From: CAWDMN01 sp963803155
GTDB lineage: Bacteria; Acidobacteriota; Terriglobia; Versatilivoradales; Versatilivoraceae
Assembly: GCA_963803155.1 (NCBI GenBank)
Contig: CAWDMN010000037.1
Location: 1-64,000, forward strand
Length of the DNA stretch: 64,000 bases
Direction: 5' to 3'
The notes beneath the pieces were generated by a model. The model was not told the DNA's origin. It made no database searches and saw only the letters and a list, made by a program, of their open reading frames with translations. The position numbers and the translations under genes were made by a program. Below, piece by piece: positions 1 through 7,741 of the stretch (the stretch's first letter is position 1; each line of letters begins with the position of its first letter).

Positions 1-186
1 TTCCCCTGAAGGCGTGAAAAAATTAGGGATTAGACGGGCTTGTTTTTTGTGACGATTAGAAAAATTCAACCGGGTGCGAACATTTTCATGTCATTCCCTC
101 TTCCCAATCCGAAGATCCCTGGGACCGTAGTACTCTTTTCCCCCTCGCCAGCGCCTTTGAAAGCGCGAAACTCTGGACGCTTGGGT

Positions 187-1710
187 TTAGGCCGGGCTTT
201 GCCTTGGGATCAGGGGCCCTCGCCGACAGCAGCGGATCCATTGCTGAATGTTGTAGCTCAAACAGGCCCACAAAATTTCCAGCGAGACCTTTTTCAACCC
301 CCGCACTCGGAATTGCCGCAATTTCATTTTCTCTTTGATCCAGGCATTGGTGAATTCGGCCAGCGGGGCCCGTTTCTTGTAAAGTTGCTGGGCTTGGGGG
401 GTCTGCATCTTCTCTTGAAAGGCCTTCACTTCGGGGGCGGCCTCAATCTGGACCAGCGAACGCCCCTTTCGAGTGTTCGGGCAACAGTGCGACTGCAGGG
501 CACAGGTCCGGCAGGTCGAGGCGGTGGCTCGATAGCGATGCCGGGTCTGAAAAGGTCGGTCTTCACTTCCTTCGTAACTCAACAGTTGGCCGGCTGGACA
601 TTGATACGCGTTCGACCCCGGCTGATACCGAAACGCTTCGGGATAGAAGGCCGGATCCAGTTGACGCCGTTTCAGATTCTGTTGTCCCGTGTCCTTCCGA
701 TCGACCCAGGGGCCAATCAGGTCAATCTCTTGCTGATCCAGGGAAACCACATTAGCCTGCGAGATATACCCTCCGTCGACCAGCATCTGTTCCGGTTTTT
801 GCTCCAGATTGTTGACGATCTGATCGACCGCCGGTTGCAGTTGGGCCACGTCGGCGGCCTCCTGGGTGACCGCCACCCCCACGACCATCCCGGCCTGTTC
901 GTCGGTGGACAATTGCACGTTGTAAGCGGGAATAAAACCGTCATGTCCCGTCCGCATGATCCGAGCCTCCGGATCGCTCTCACTGACCCTCGGTTGTTGG
1001 CTCGACGGGTCTGGTTTGCGCTGTTGCAGCTGGGCCAGCTGCCGTTGCGCCTCTTCCAGCCGTTCGACTCGTTGGCGAGCGGCCCGCTGCCGTGCCTGCT
1101 GGCGCCGGGCGCTCTGCTCTTCCGATCCGGCTTCGCTCAGCTGCCCGACCAGTTCCCGCGCCTGCTGCAAATGACGCTCCAGCGTCTCTCCCCGGCGGAA
1201 GCTCTTGTCCGAGGCCAAGGCCCGGATTTTGCTGCCGTCATGGGCCACTCGTTTCAGCCGAATCAGCTGCTGGCGGCTCAGCACTCCCAACAGCTGGGCA
1301 AACAGCTCCCGCAGTTCCGCCTCCCGGCTGCCGCGAAAGTCCGACAGCGTGTGATGGTTGATTACGTCCAGTCCGGTCAGCCACTGAAAGGCGGGATCGT
1401 AGCTGCAGCGTTGCTCGATTTCCCGCGCCGAGCTGATCCCTTTGCTGTAGGCATAAACCCACACACAGATCAACAACTGGGGATCCCAGGCCGGTCGGCC
1501 CGCTTGCCCGGCCACGGCCTCAATCTTGGCCTCGTAGGGGCTCAAGTCCAACTGTCCGACCATCTGCCAAATCATCCGGGCCGGATGGCGCAGGGGAATC
1601 AGCTTCTCGACATCCACCATCCGCAAGACCAATTGGGCCCGGTTGGCGGTCTTCACCCGGCTCATCGGACGAACCGGGGCGTTTTGCGGGGAAGACTTAG
1701 CAGCGTCCAT
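187..1710 (-). CDS. IS1182 family transposase
   Basis: This 507-residue DDE transposase cuts and rejoins the ends of its own IS. The N-terminal part (about residues 30-130, with IPLRHPARMIW and GRPAWDPQLLICVWVYAYS) is the DUF772-type domain of IS1182/IS5-like enzymes. The catalytic core follows, with VAHDGSKIRA and LVDGGYIS carrying likely catalytic aspartates, then a basic, Cys-containing C-terminal region (CRTCALQSHCCPN). The ATG is preceded by AAGGGGG and overlaps the end of the small upstream gene by 14 nt, so the two are probably translationally coupled. Length and reading frame are intact, so it may be active. Confidence 0.9.
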   Translation of the reverse strand: MDAAKSSPQNAPVRPMSRVKTANRAQLVLRMVDVEKLIPLRHPARMIWQMVGQLDLSPYEAKIEAVAGQAGRPAWDPQLLICVWVYAYSKGISSAREIEQRCSYDPAFQWLTGLDVINHHTLSDFRGSREAELRELFAQLLGVLSRQQLIRLKRVAHDGSKIRALASDKSFRRGETLERHLQQARELVGQLSEAGSEEQSARRQQARQRAARQRVERLEEAQRQLAQLQQRKPDPSSQQPRVSESDPEARIMRTGHDGFIPAYNVQLSTDEQAGMVVGVAVTQEAADVAQLQPAVDQIVNNLEQKPEQMLVDGGYISQANVVSLDQQEIDLIGPWVDRKDTGQQNLKRRQLDPAFYPEAFRYQPGSNAYQCPAGQLLSYEGSEDRPFQTRHRYRATASTCRTCALQSHCCPNTRKGRSLVQIEAAPEVKAFQEKMQTPQAQQLYKKRAPLAEFTNAWIKEKMKLRQFRVRGLKKVSLEILWACLSYNIQQWIRCCRRGPLIPRQSPA

Positions 1711-1903
1711 GGGCCCCCTTGCGGGCCGCCGCGGCTGCCTCGATGCGCTTGATGACCAGCGTGTGCTTGTCTTCCAGGATCCATTCGATGGTCTCGCTCT
1801 TTTCCATCTCCAGGGCTTGGGCTAGCGGCGCCGGGCAGATCAGGTAAAATTGCTTTTGCCCCTTGGCCCGCTCGATGACTTGAACTTTGGATTGATAACC
1901 CAT
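1697..1903 (-). CDS. Small AbrB/SpoVT-like protein encoded in the IS
   Basis: A 68-residue protein with the pattern VQVIERAKGQKQFYLICP...LAQALEMEKSETIEWIL.D...LVIKR, which resembles the swapped-hairpin AbrB/MazE-type DNA-binding fold. It has an SD (GGAGAG) 6 nt before ATG and overlaps the transposase start. It is the first gene after a strong promoter that contains a 16-bp palindrome. I infer that it is an autorepressor limiting transposase expression. The fold call rests on pattern only. It could instead be an uncharacterised transposition accessory protein. Confidence 0.65.
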   Translation of the reverse strand: MGYQSKVQVIERAKGQKQFYLICPAPLAQALEMEKSETIEWILEDKHTLVIKRIEAAAAARKGAHGRC

Positions 1904-1932
1904 GCGGCACTCTCCGCGTCAAAGATGGAAAA

Positions 1933-1961
1933 AGTATACACCTAGCGATATCGCTAGTCAA
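1933..1961 (-). promoter_or_regulatory. Sigma70-type promoter with palindromic operator candidate
   Basis: On the minus strand, TTGACT (1956-1961) and TATACT (1933-1938) are separated by exactly 17 bp. The perfect 16-bp palindrome CTAGCGATATCGCTAG (1942-1957) fills the spacer and overlaps the -35 box. It drives the small AbrB-like gene and the transposase. Binding of a dimeric repressor there would block RNA polymerase. The repressor identity is inferred. Confidence 0.75.
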
Positions 1962-2011
1962 TCTTTTTTTGACTTTTCGCGATTTTTTCACGCCTTCCCT
2001 CCAACGGAGGG

Positions 2012-2070
2012 GATTTACTGAGGAGTTGCACATGCCAGCACGGCTGGCTCAACATGAGGACGAAAATGGC
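2012..2070 (+). repeat. SD-ATG mini-gene repeat, copy A
   Basis: GATTTACTGAGGAG, a 6-nt gap, ATG, then codons reading MPARLAQHEDEN. This is a member of the dispersed unit whose other copies are at 2167, 9748, 23485, 39565, 39704, 39950 and 54945. The codons include a palindromic core, GCCAGC-N3-GCTGGC. Confidence 0.75.
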
Positions 2071-2166
2071 ACAAGGTGGGACGCGCGATCCTTCGCGCGT
2101 CGCCTGGCCAGCTCCGCCTGCCGAGCCAGCGTGCACAGAGTGCCCGCTCCACCTTTGTTTAACTGG

Positions 2167-2226
2167 GATTTTCTAGGGAGCCGCACATGCCAGCACGGCT
2201 GGCTCAACAAGACAATGAAAATGGGA
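2167..2226 (+). repeat. SD-ATG mini-gene repeat, copy B
   Basis: GATTTTCTAGGGAG, a 6-nt gap, ATG, then MPARLAQQDNENG. It lies 155 bp after copy A in the same direction and runs directly into the GC-rich repeat at 2218-2308. The whole gap 1998-2327 holds repeats only. Confidence 0.75.
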
Positions 2227-2308
2227 TGATGGAGGCGGCCTGCCCTCAGGCCGTCTCAGCAGGCTTGGCAAACTCAGACGGGGTGGGGTACCCCGCCTCC
2301 ATCCACGC
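2218..2308 (+). repeat. GC-rich dispersed leader repeat (copy 1 of 2)
   Basis: A stretch with the core GATGGAGGCGGC...CTCAGGCCGTCTCAGCA...CCCCGCCTCCATCCACGC. The same sequence occurs inverted at 28601-28697. Both copies end immediately before the SD region of a gene (the oxidoreductase at 2328 and the SDR gene at 28577), so each copy sits in a 5' leader. Confidence 0.7.
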
Positions 2309-2328
2309 TATTTTCTTGGGAGGATAAA
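2309..2328 (+). promoter_or_regulatory. Conserved RBS leader box of the oxidoreductase gene
   Basis: TATTTTCTTGGGAGG followed by 4 nt and ATG. It matches the GATTTTCTRRGGAG box of the mini-gene repeats and fixes the start of the following gene. Confidence 0.7.
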
Positions 2329-3761
2329 TGAATCACACCATTACTCGCAGATCGTTCGCCAAGAACACGCTATTAGCTGGTGCTGGCTTAATGTCTCCTC
2401 ACTCCAAAGTGCTGGGGGCGAATGAGGCTATTCGTATCGCCGTAGTGGGCATGCGTTGGAAAGGGGGCGAACACGTCGACCAGTTCCGCAAAGTGAAGAC
2501 GGTGCAAGTGGCGGCGATCTGTGATGTGGATCAGGAGATCCTGGATCGGGAAACAAAGAAATTCACTGACGACAATGAAAAGGTGGAACGGTACAAAGAT
2601 GTCCGCAAGCTTCTTGAAGATAAATCCATCGACGCCATTATCGTCGCCACTCCCAATCACTGGCATTCCCTGTTGACTATTTGGGCTTGCCAGGCGGGCA
2701 AGGATGTTTATGTGGAAAAACCGGTGTCTCACGATATCTGGGAAGGGCGAAAGATGGTGGAAGCGGCCCGCAAATACAAACGCATTGTGCAGGCGGGAAC
2801 GCAACGCAGATCGGATGAAGGATTGAAGCAGATCCGTGAATTTCTGGATCAAGGGAATCTGGGGAAAATCATCCAAGCCCGCGGCATATGCTATGTTCGG
2901 AGACCGAGCATCGGCAAAGTGGAAGGACCACAGCCGGTCCCCCCTTCCGTGGATTACGACCTCTGGTGCGGACCGGCCCCGCTGGCTCCCATCCTGCGCA
3001 AACAATTCCACTACGACTGGCACTGGTTTTGGGCTACCGGAAATGGGGAAATCGGCAATAATGGGATTCATTTCCTGGATGTCTGCCGCTGGATGCTGGG
3101 ACAAAAATGCCTCCCTCCGCGGGTTATCAGCTTCGGCGGACGAATGGGATATCTCGATAATGGGGAGACTCCCAACACCTTGGTAGTCTTTTTCGATTAC
3201 CAGCCGGCCCCTATCATTTTTGAAGTCCGGGGCCTGCCCCGCTGGATTGGAGAGAATGTCATGGATCACTATCGCGGCATTCGCGCCGGAGTGGTGATCC
3301 ATTGCGAGGGAGGGTATGTAGCGGGGAGCTATGCTTACGATCATTCGGGCAAAAAGATCCGCCAATTTATTTTGGATGAAGGCGAAAACCATCACCTGAA
3401 TTTCCTGGAAGCTGTCAAGAGCCGGAATGCCGGACATTTGAACGCGGAAATCGAGGAGGGACATCTCTCCAGCGCATTGCCCCATATGGCGAACGTTTCT
3501 TATCGGCTGGGCCAGCCAGCCGCGGGCGGTGAAATTCTGCAAACGCTGAGTCGCAGCAAGGAATTGATGGATTGCTATGAGCGTTTCCAGGAGCACCTGC
3601 TGCTGAATGAAGTAAAGGTCAGTCAGACGCCCCGATTCCTGGGACCTTGGCTGAACATGGATCCGCAAACGGAAAGGTTCACCGGAGAATTCAGCGAAAA
3701 GGCCAATGCCTTTCTGCGACGGGAATACCGGCCACCCTTTGTCGTGCCGGACCAAATCTGA
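2328..3761 (+). CDS. Gfo/Idh/MocA family oxidoreductase with Tat signal
   Basis: A 477-residue NAD(P)-dependent sugar or polyol dehydrogenase of the secreted type. It starts with a twin-arginine signal (TRRSFAKN, RR at 7-8, then a hydrophobic stretch), so it is probably exported folded with its cofactor. The N-terminal Rossmann domain begins at IRIAVVGMRWKGGEH, a divergent glycine motif. The catalytic EKP follows in YVEKPVSHD. The C-terminal half carries DWHWFWATGNGEIGNNG and a conserved HFLD, typical of the Tat-exported subfamily. The SD box GGGAGG fixes the start. The substrate is unknown. The next gene begins about 9 nt after the stop, which suggests an operon. Confidence 0.9.
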   Translation: MNHTITRRSFAKNTLLAGAGLMSPHSKVLGANEAIRIAVVGMRWKGGEHVDQFRKVKTVQVAAICDVDQEILDRETKKFTDDNEKVERYKDVRKLLEDKSIDAIIVATPNHWHSLLTIWACQAGKDVYVEKPVSHDIWEGRKMVEAARKYKRIVQAGTQRRSDEGLKQIREFLDQGNLGKIIQARGICYVRRPSIGKVEGPQPVPPSVDYDLWCGPAPLAPILRKQFHYDWHWFWATGNGEIGNNGIHFLDVCRWMLGQKCLPPRVISFGGRMGYLDNGETPNTLVVFFDYQPAPIIFEVRGLPRWIGENVMDHYRGIRAGVVIHCEGGYVAGSYAYDHSGKKIRQFILDEGENHHLNFLEAVKSRNAGHLNAEIEEGHLSSALPHMANVSYRLGQPAAGGEILQTLSRSKELMDCYERFQEHLLLNEVKVSQTPRFLGPWLNMDPQTERFTGEFSEKANAFLRREYRPPFVVPDQI

Positions 3762-3770
3762 TTTTTGCCA

Positions 3771-4997
3771 ATGGACCTTTTGACTGAGATTCTGGCGCGC
3801 CACCCTGTGAAATTCGTTTTCGGAGATAATGCATTGGACAACCAAGAAGAAGCCACCGTAACTTCAGAAGAAACTTCCGCGCATTCCCTCATCCCCTCCA
3901 AGGGACGTCTGCTCTCTCTCGATGTCTTCCGTGGATTCACTCTCCTGGGAATGGTTCTGGTCAACAGCCACCCGGGTGAAGCGTATCCCCCGCTGGCCCA
4001 TGCCGGTTGGAACCAGTGGAGCTTTACCGATCTGATCTTTCCTTTCTTCGTTTTCATCGTAGGCGTGGCGATCCCCTACTCGTTTGCCAGCCGTTTGGAA
4101 CGCGGCGCCAGCCGCCAGTTGCTCTTCTGGCAGATTCTGCGCCGGTCGGTGTTGTTGTTTGCCGTGGGTCTATTCCTGAACGGCGTTCCGCGGTTTGACT
4201 TTTCGACCTTGCGCGTCATGGGGGTGCTGCAGCGAATTGCCATTTGTTACTTCCTGGCATCGATCGTTTTTGTTTCTCTCCGCTTGAAGGCAAAATCGAT
4301 CGTGTGGCTGTCGGGGACAATATTGGTGCTGTATTTTATTCTGATGAAGTTCGTTCCCGTGCCCGGCTATGGCGCCGGAGTGCTTGAGCCCATGGGAAAT
4401 TGGGGGAATTACATCGACCAGCACCTCTTGGCCGGACGCATGCAACACGATGTGTGGGAAGGGAAAAGCCTTCTTGGCAGTTTCCCAGCCTTGGTTACAA
4501 TGCTTATGGGACTATTGACCGGCTTGTATTTGCGCACGGCGCACCCGGCTTACGAAAAGATAACCCACCTATATTTTTACGGCTCTGTTTGTATGGCGGC
4601 AGGAGCTTTCTGGAGCTTGTGGTTTCCCATCAACCAAAACTTGTGGAGCAGTTCGCTGGTGCTGTTCATGGGCGGCATGGCGCTCCTATTTCTGGCCACT
4701 TTTTACTATATAGTGGATCTCCGGAAAATCAGTTGGTGGACATTGCCCTGTCTGATTTACGGCATGAATTCCATTGCGGTCTGGGTGTTTTCGCAACTCG
4801 GCATGAAAGCTCTCATGGCAATCGATATCACGGGTTCAGATGGGGTGGCGATTAATCTGTGGAAGGCTGGTGGCAACAGCCTTATGCATTACCTGGGTCC
4901 CATGAATGGGTCGCTGGCCTTTGCCATCCTATATGACCTGTTTTGGCTCGGAGTGATGGGCATCCTGTACTGGCGCCGCATCTTCATCAAACTTTGA
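3771..4997 (+). CDS. HGSNAT/NagX-like membrane acyltransferase (DUF5009 type)
   Basis: A polytopic membrane protein of about 408 residues related to heparan-alpha-glucosaminide N-acetyltransferase. The family signature RLLSLDVFRGFTLLGMVLVN, TDLIFPFFVFIVGVAIPYS, RRSVLLFAVGLFLNG and LRVMGVLQRIAICYF is complete, and about ten hydrophobic segments follow. Family members transfer acetyl groups across the membrane to amino sugars. Here it probably modifies glucosamine-type sugars, which suits the GH20 enzymes elsewhere in the window. The start is uncertain: the first ATG (3771) has no SD, while a TTG near 3834 follows CGGAG and would shorten the soluble N-terminus without touching the membrane domain. 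Confidence 0.85.
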   Translation: MDLLTEILARHPVKFVFGDNALDNQEEATVTSEETSAHSLIPSKGRLLSLDVFRGFTLLGMVLVNSHPGEAYPPLAHAGWNQWSFTDLIFPFFVFIVGVAIPYSFASRLERGASRQLLFWQILRRSVLLFAVGLFLNGVPRFDFSTLRVMGVLQRIAICYFLASIVFVSLRLKAKSIVWLSGTILVLYFILMKFVPVPGYGAGVLEPMGNWGNYIDQHLLAGRMQHDVWEGKSLLGSFPALVTMLMGLLTGLYLRTAHPAYEKITHLYFYGSVCMAAGAFWSLWFPINQNLWSSSLVLFMGGMALLFLATFYYIVDLRKISWWTLPCLIYGMNSIAVWVFSQLGMKALMAIDITGSDGVAINLWKAGGNSLMHYLGPMNGSLAFAILYDLFWLGVMGILYWRRIFIKL

Positions 4998-5505
4998 TGC
5001 GGCGTAACTACTCAGATCTCAGGGTGACTGGTAGCCATGGTGAGCCCGCCTCAGGCGGAAGCCATGGGCATTTGGCCAGGTGGCCAGGTTCCATGCCTCG
5101 CAAGCAACTGAGAAGCAACGGAGTGTCTATCTTTAGAATTTTAATATTTTTGATGTTTTCGCACGGAATGCCGATTTGCCCTGCGGGTGGGGCCTTCGAA
5201 TGCTGAGGCAATTTGGAATCGACAAAACTTTCAACGCTGCTGGGGCTATGAGAAGGATAACCTTTAGGTAGAAAAACGGCCGATCCTCTGTCCCGTGCAG
5301 CGGGTAGACCAATTAGGCTTTAAGATGGAATTTTCATTTACCATCCTACATTCCAGAAAAATACTCAAATTTTTTAAGCCATGCGCTTATTTGTTCATTC
5401 TCGGCACTCCTGGATGCGGCTCTCCCCCTGAAAATCAAACAAAAATTCCCCTTCTCGGCCAGCTTCCCTTCCTCTTCGGATTCCGACGCCGGGGATTGTG
5501 CCTGC
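4998..5505. other. Intergenic region with palindromic repeat
   Basis: There is no convincing gene. Positions 5003-5105 hold GTAACTACTCAG followed by a GTAGCCATGGTGAG...GCCATGGGCATTTGGCCAGGTGGCC unit, which is related to the repeats at 16315-16435 and 61300-61432. The rest is convergent 3' sequence between the acyltransferase and the minus-strand FAD oxidoreductase. Confidence 0.5.
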
Positions 5506-7428
5506 TCAAGGATAACATCGGACCTCAAAGATGCGAGCCAAGCTGTCACCATTGGTGCGAAGGATCTTCAAGCGCAGCCGGTCGGTGAGGACCGGCTGGA
5601 AAGTATGCCGGGCCAATCGAAGGAAATTATCCCGGTTAGCCGCAATGAGCCGCCAGCGGCTGTCCACCCAGGCTTCCACTTCATACTCCGCCACGGTTTC
5701 GGGTTGTGCGCCCCGGACTTGCCGCTGGTATTCGCTATCTTGTCCAGTGAGGTAGAGCAAACGTCCCAAGCCGGAATCGAAAACCAATTGGATTTTGCCG
5801 ATCTGGACTGGCCCCGGCCAGCTCAATTCCACCCACGGTTTGGCATCTCCCATCGGGGCCTGCCACTGGTGGGTTTGCCCATCCAGGATCTCGCGGTTCA
5901 CCCCATCGAGCAGATTCGCAGCCTTGCCGGACGCGGTTTCCGCGGAAGCCTTCACGGTGGCTTTTTTCGCCAGGTCCGCTCCGTCTTCATTTCGGATCCC
6001 GATCAGCGACTGATCGTCCCTCAAGAGAGCCTGCTGAAGCCGCCGCATGCGCCCCGCATCTCGAGTCACTTCCTGGGGAAGGCAATTCTCCGCCAGGCAA
6101 AAGGCGGCAGCGGCGCCCGCCGCCTGGCCAAGCGTGGCGCAGGTGGCCATGACTCGGGTGGAGGCAAAGGCCACATGGGAGGCGCTGACGTTTCTGCCCG
6201 CCATCAGCAAGTTGCCCCGGTCGGCGCTATACAGCGAACGCAGGGGAAGGTGGTATGGTTTCTGGAAATAGACGTAGCGCGTGGGTTCTATATCTGCGCG
6301 GTCGATTCCTCCGGGCGGATGATCATCGATAGGCCAACCGCCGTAGGCCACCCGATCGGGGAATTCCTCGCATTTCTCCAACTCCTGCTGAGTCAGGACA
6401 TGATCCCCTACAATCCGGCGGCTTTCCCGCTTGCCGGGAATCATGCCAATCCACTCTAAAGCCCAATCGTGGGAGGTTGGATAATCTCCGCTGTTTTTAA
6501 TGTAGTTCCAAATACCCACGGCGATTCGCAGAAGCTCGTGGCGGATTTTTTGGTTATCCTTGATAGTGTCCAGTTCCCCACCCCATTCCACCCACCAGTA
6601 TCCATATTCCCAGGATTGAATCGGCCGGTGAGTAAAATCCTCTTCCTCGAATTTCCGGCACCACTCCGGGGCCCGGAAGGGCATGGGACGGTCATGCTTT
6701 CGGGAGAAGAATAGAATCGTATTCCCCATGGTTTTCTGATCCGCTGATTCAGGCGCCAACGGCTCCCCAAATTGATGTTTCGCCTCACGTCCTCGCATTA
6801 TCTGAGCACCGGCAGAGGCAGCCAGCGCGGCATCTCCGGTGCAATCCAGAAAATATCTGGCCTGAATGGTATAGCTTTCTTCCACCAGCGGACAGAGCGC
6901 ATTCACACTTTGGACAAGCCCATTGTGGACCATTGCATCCATGACGAAAGTGTCCAGCATCAAAGTGATGTTTTTCTCGCTGACCACTTTGTCATAAAGC
7001 ATCAAGTCCCACATTTCGAACGATCGCTGCAAGTTGTTTGCCGAATCGGTCAGTTTCAGCTCCTCTATTAGACCCGTCTCTCTCCAGTTCCGAAGTGCCT
7101 CGTGACTGTTGGCCCCGAGGACATGCATGCGGACTTCGCTACTGGAGTTGCCTCCTAGCCGAGACCTGTTCTGCAGCAGGATCACCTTGGCTCCGTTTCG
7201 GGCGGCGGCAATAGCGGCACATACTCCCGCCAATCCTCCGCCCGCGACTAGGATTTCGGTTTCCAACAGACGATGCGTGTACAAAGGATCGCGTCGTTCC
7301 GATTCAGAAGCTGCTTGCGCAAGAGCAGTGCTTACGCTCGAATCCACTCCCATGCATGAATTCCCCGCGACTAGCAGCAATGGACCGGCTCCAAGCTCCC
7401 GCAAAAAATCCCTTCGATGTGTGATCAT
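5506..7428 (-). CDS. Tat-exported FAD-dependent oxidoreductase
   Basis: A 640-residue flavoprotein of the FAD-dependent oxidoreductase family (PF12831 type). I chose the ATG at 7428 because it has an SD (AGAGGA, 4 nt away) and opens directly on a Tat signal (MITHRRDFLRELGAG, then LLLVAG). An FAD-binding glycine motif follows (ILVAGGGLAGVCAAIAAARN) with LLQNRSRLGGNSSSEVR behind it, and FLDCTGDAALAASAGA is the second FAD motif. The last 120 residues resemble a discoidin-like carbohydrate-binding module (WVELSWPGPVQIGKIQLVFD, then LRLKILRTNG). Likely a periplasmic sugar or polyol oxidase. Longer in-frame starts upstream lack a signal sequence. Confidence 0.88.
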   Translation of the reverse strand: MITHRRDFLRELGAGPLLLVAGNSCMGVDSSVSTALAQAASESERRDPLYTHRLLETEILVAGGGLAGVCAAIAAARNGAKVILLQNRSRLGGNSSSEVRMHVLGANSHEALRNWRETGLIEELKLTDSANNLQRSFEMWDLMLYDKVVSEKNITLMLDTFVMDAMVHNGLVQSVNALCPLVEESYTIQARYFLDCTGDAALAASAGAQIMRGREAKHQFGEPLAPESADQKTMGNTILFFSRKHDRPMPFRAPEWCRKFEEEDFTHRPIQSWEYGYWWVEWGGELDTIKDNQKIRHELLRIAVGIWNYIKNSGDYPTSHDWALEWIGMIPGKRESRRIVGDHVLTQQELEKCEEFPDRVAYGGWPIDDHPPGGIDRADIEPTRYVYFQKPYHLPLRSLYSADRGNLLMAGRNVSASHVAFASTRVMATCATLGQAAGAAAAFCLAENCLPQEVTRDAGRMRRLQQALLRDDQSLIGIRNEDGADLAKKATVKASAETASGKAANLLDGVNREILDGQTHQWQAPMGDAKPWVELSWPGPVQIGKIQLVFDSGLGRLLYLTGQDSEYQRQVRGAQPETVAEYEVEAWVDSRWRLIAANRDNFLRLARHTFQPVLTDRLRLKILRTNGDSLARIFEVRCYP

Positions 7429-7741
7429 AAGTCCTCTTTTGATTACCGACAATTTGGCAATCTTACACTCCCAGATTCCAGGAAAAAATCGCCAGCCTTC
7501 GTTCGGATGCTGGAAGTAAAAATCTCGAATGGTTTTGCGCTGCCAGGCTTCAAGCCAGAAGTCCCGGTTCACCAAGCCGTCAGGTTCATTGACCTGGCCA
7601 TATCGCTTTCGCCAATGATAGTGCTTGCTCTTACTAATGCCGATCCATTGGACCCAGCATGAACAGGTAGGTGCGAAGATGGAGCCTGAAAATCAACTGC
7701 TTTCAAGCAGAGGGGATATTGGCAAAGGAAAAGAAGCACTG

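Larger units (their letters stand above)
8..1997. mobile_element. Complete IS1182-family insertion sequence
   Basis: A 16-bp perfect inverted repeat (GAAGGCGTGAAAAAAT) lies at 8-23 and, inverted, at 1982-1997. It encloses a full-length transposase and a small co-oriented upstream gene, both on the minus strand. The size, about 1.99 kb, suits an IS1182-type element with one accessory gene. The left flank is only 7 bases long in this window, so a target duplication cannot be established. Confidence 0.8.

Noticed and set aside
40..1752. A 570-residue plus-strand open frame
   Set aside because: It is the antisense shadow of the IS1182 transposase, with low-complexity Leu/Pro/Gly sequence and no SD.
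2388..3845. A 485-residue minus-strand frame
   Set aside because: It lies opposite the Gfo/Idh/MocA gene, which has a Tat signal, SD and family motifs. The antisense protein has none.
5295..5588. A short frame with a lipoprotein-like TPGCGSPP
   Set aside because: It has no SD and runs into the 3' end of the FAD oxidoreductase on the other strand. The lipobox resemblance is probably chance.
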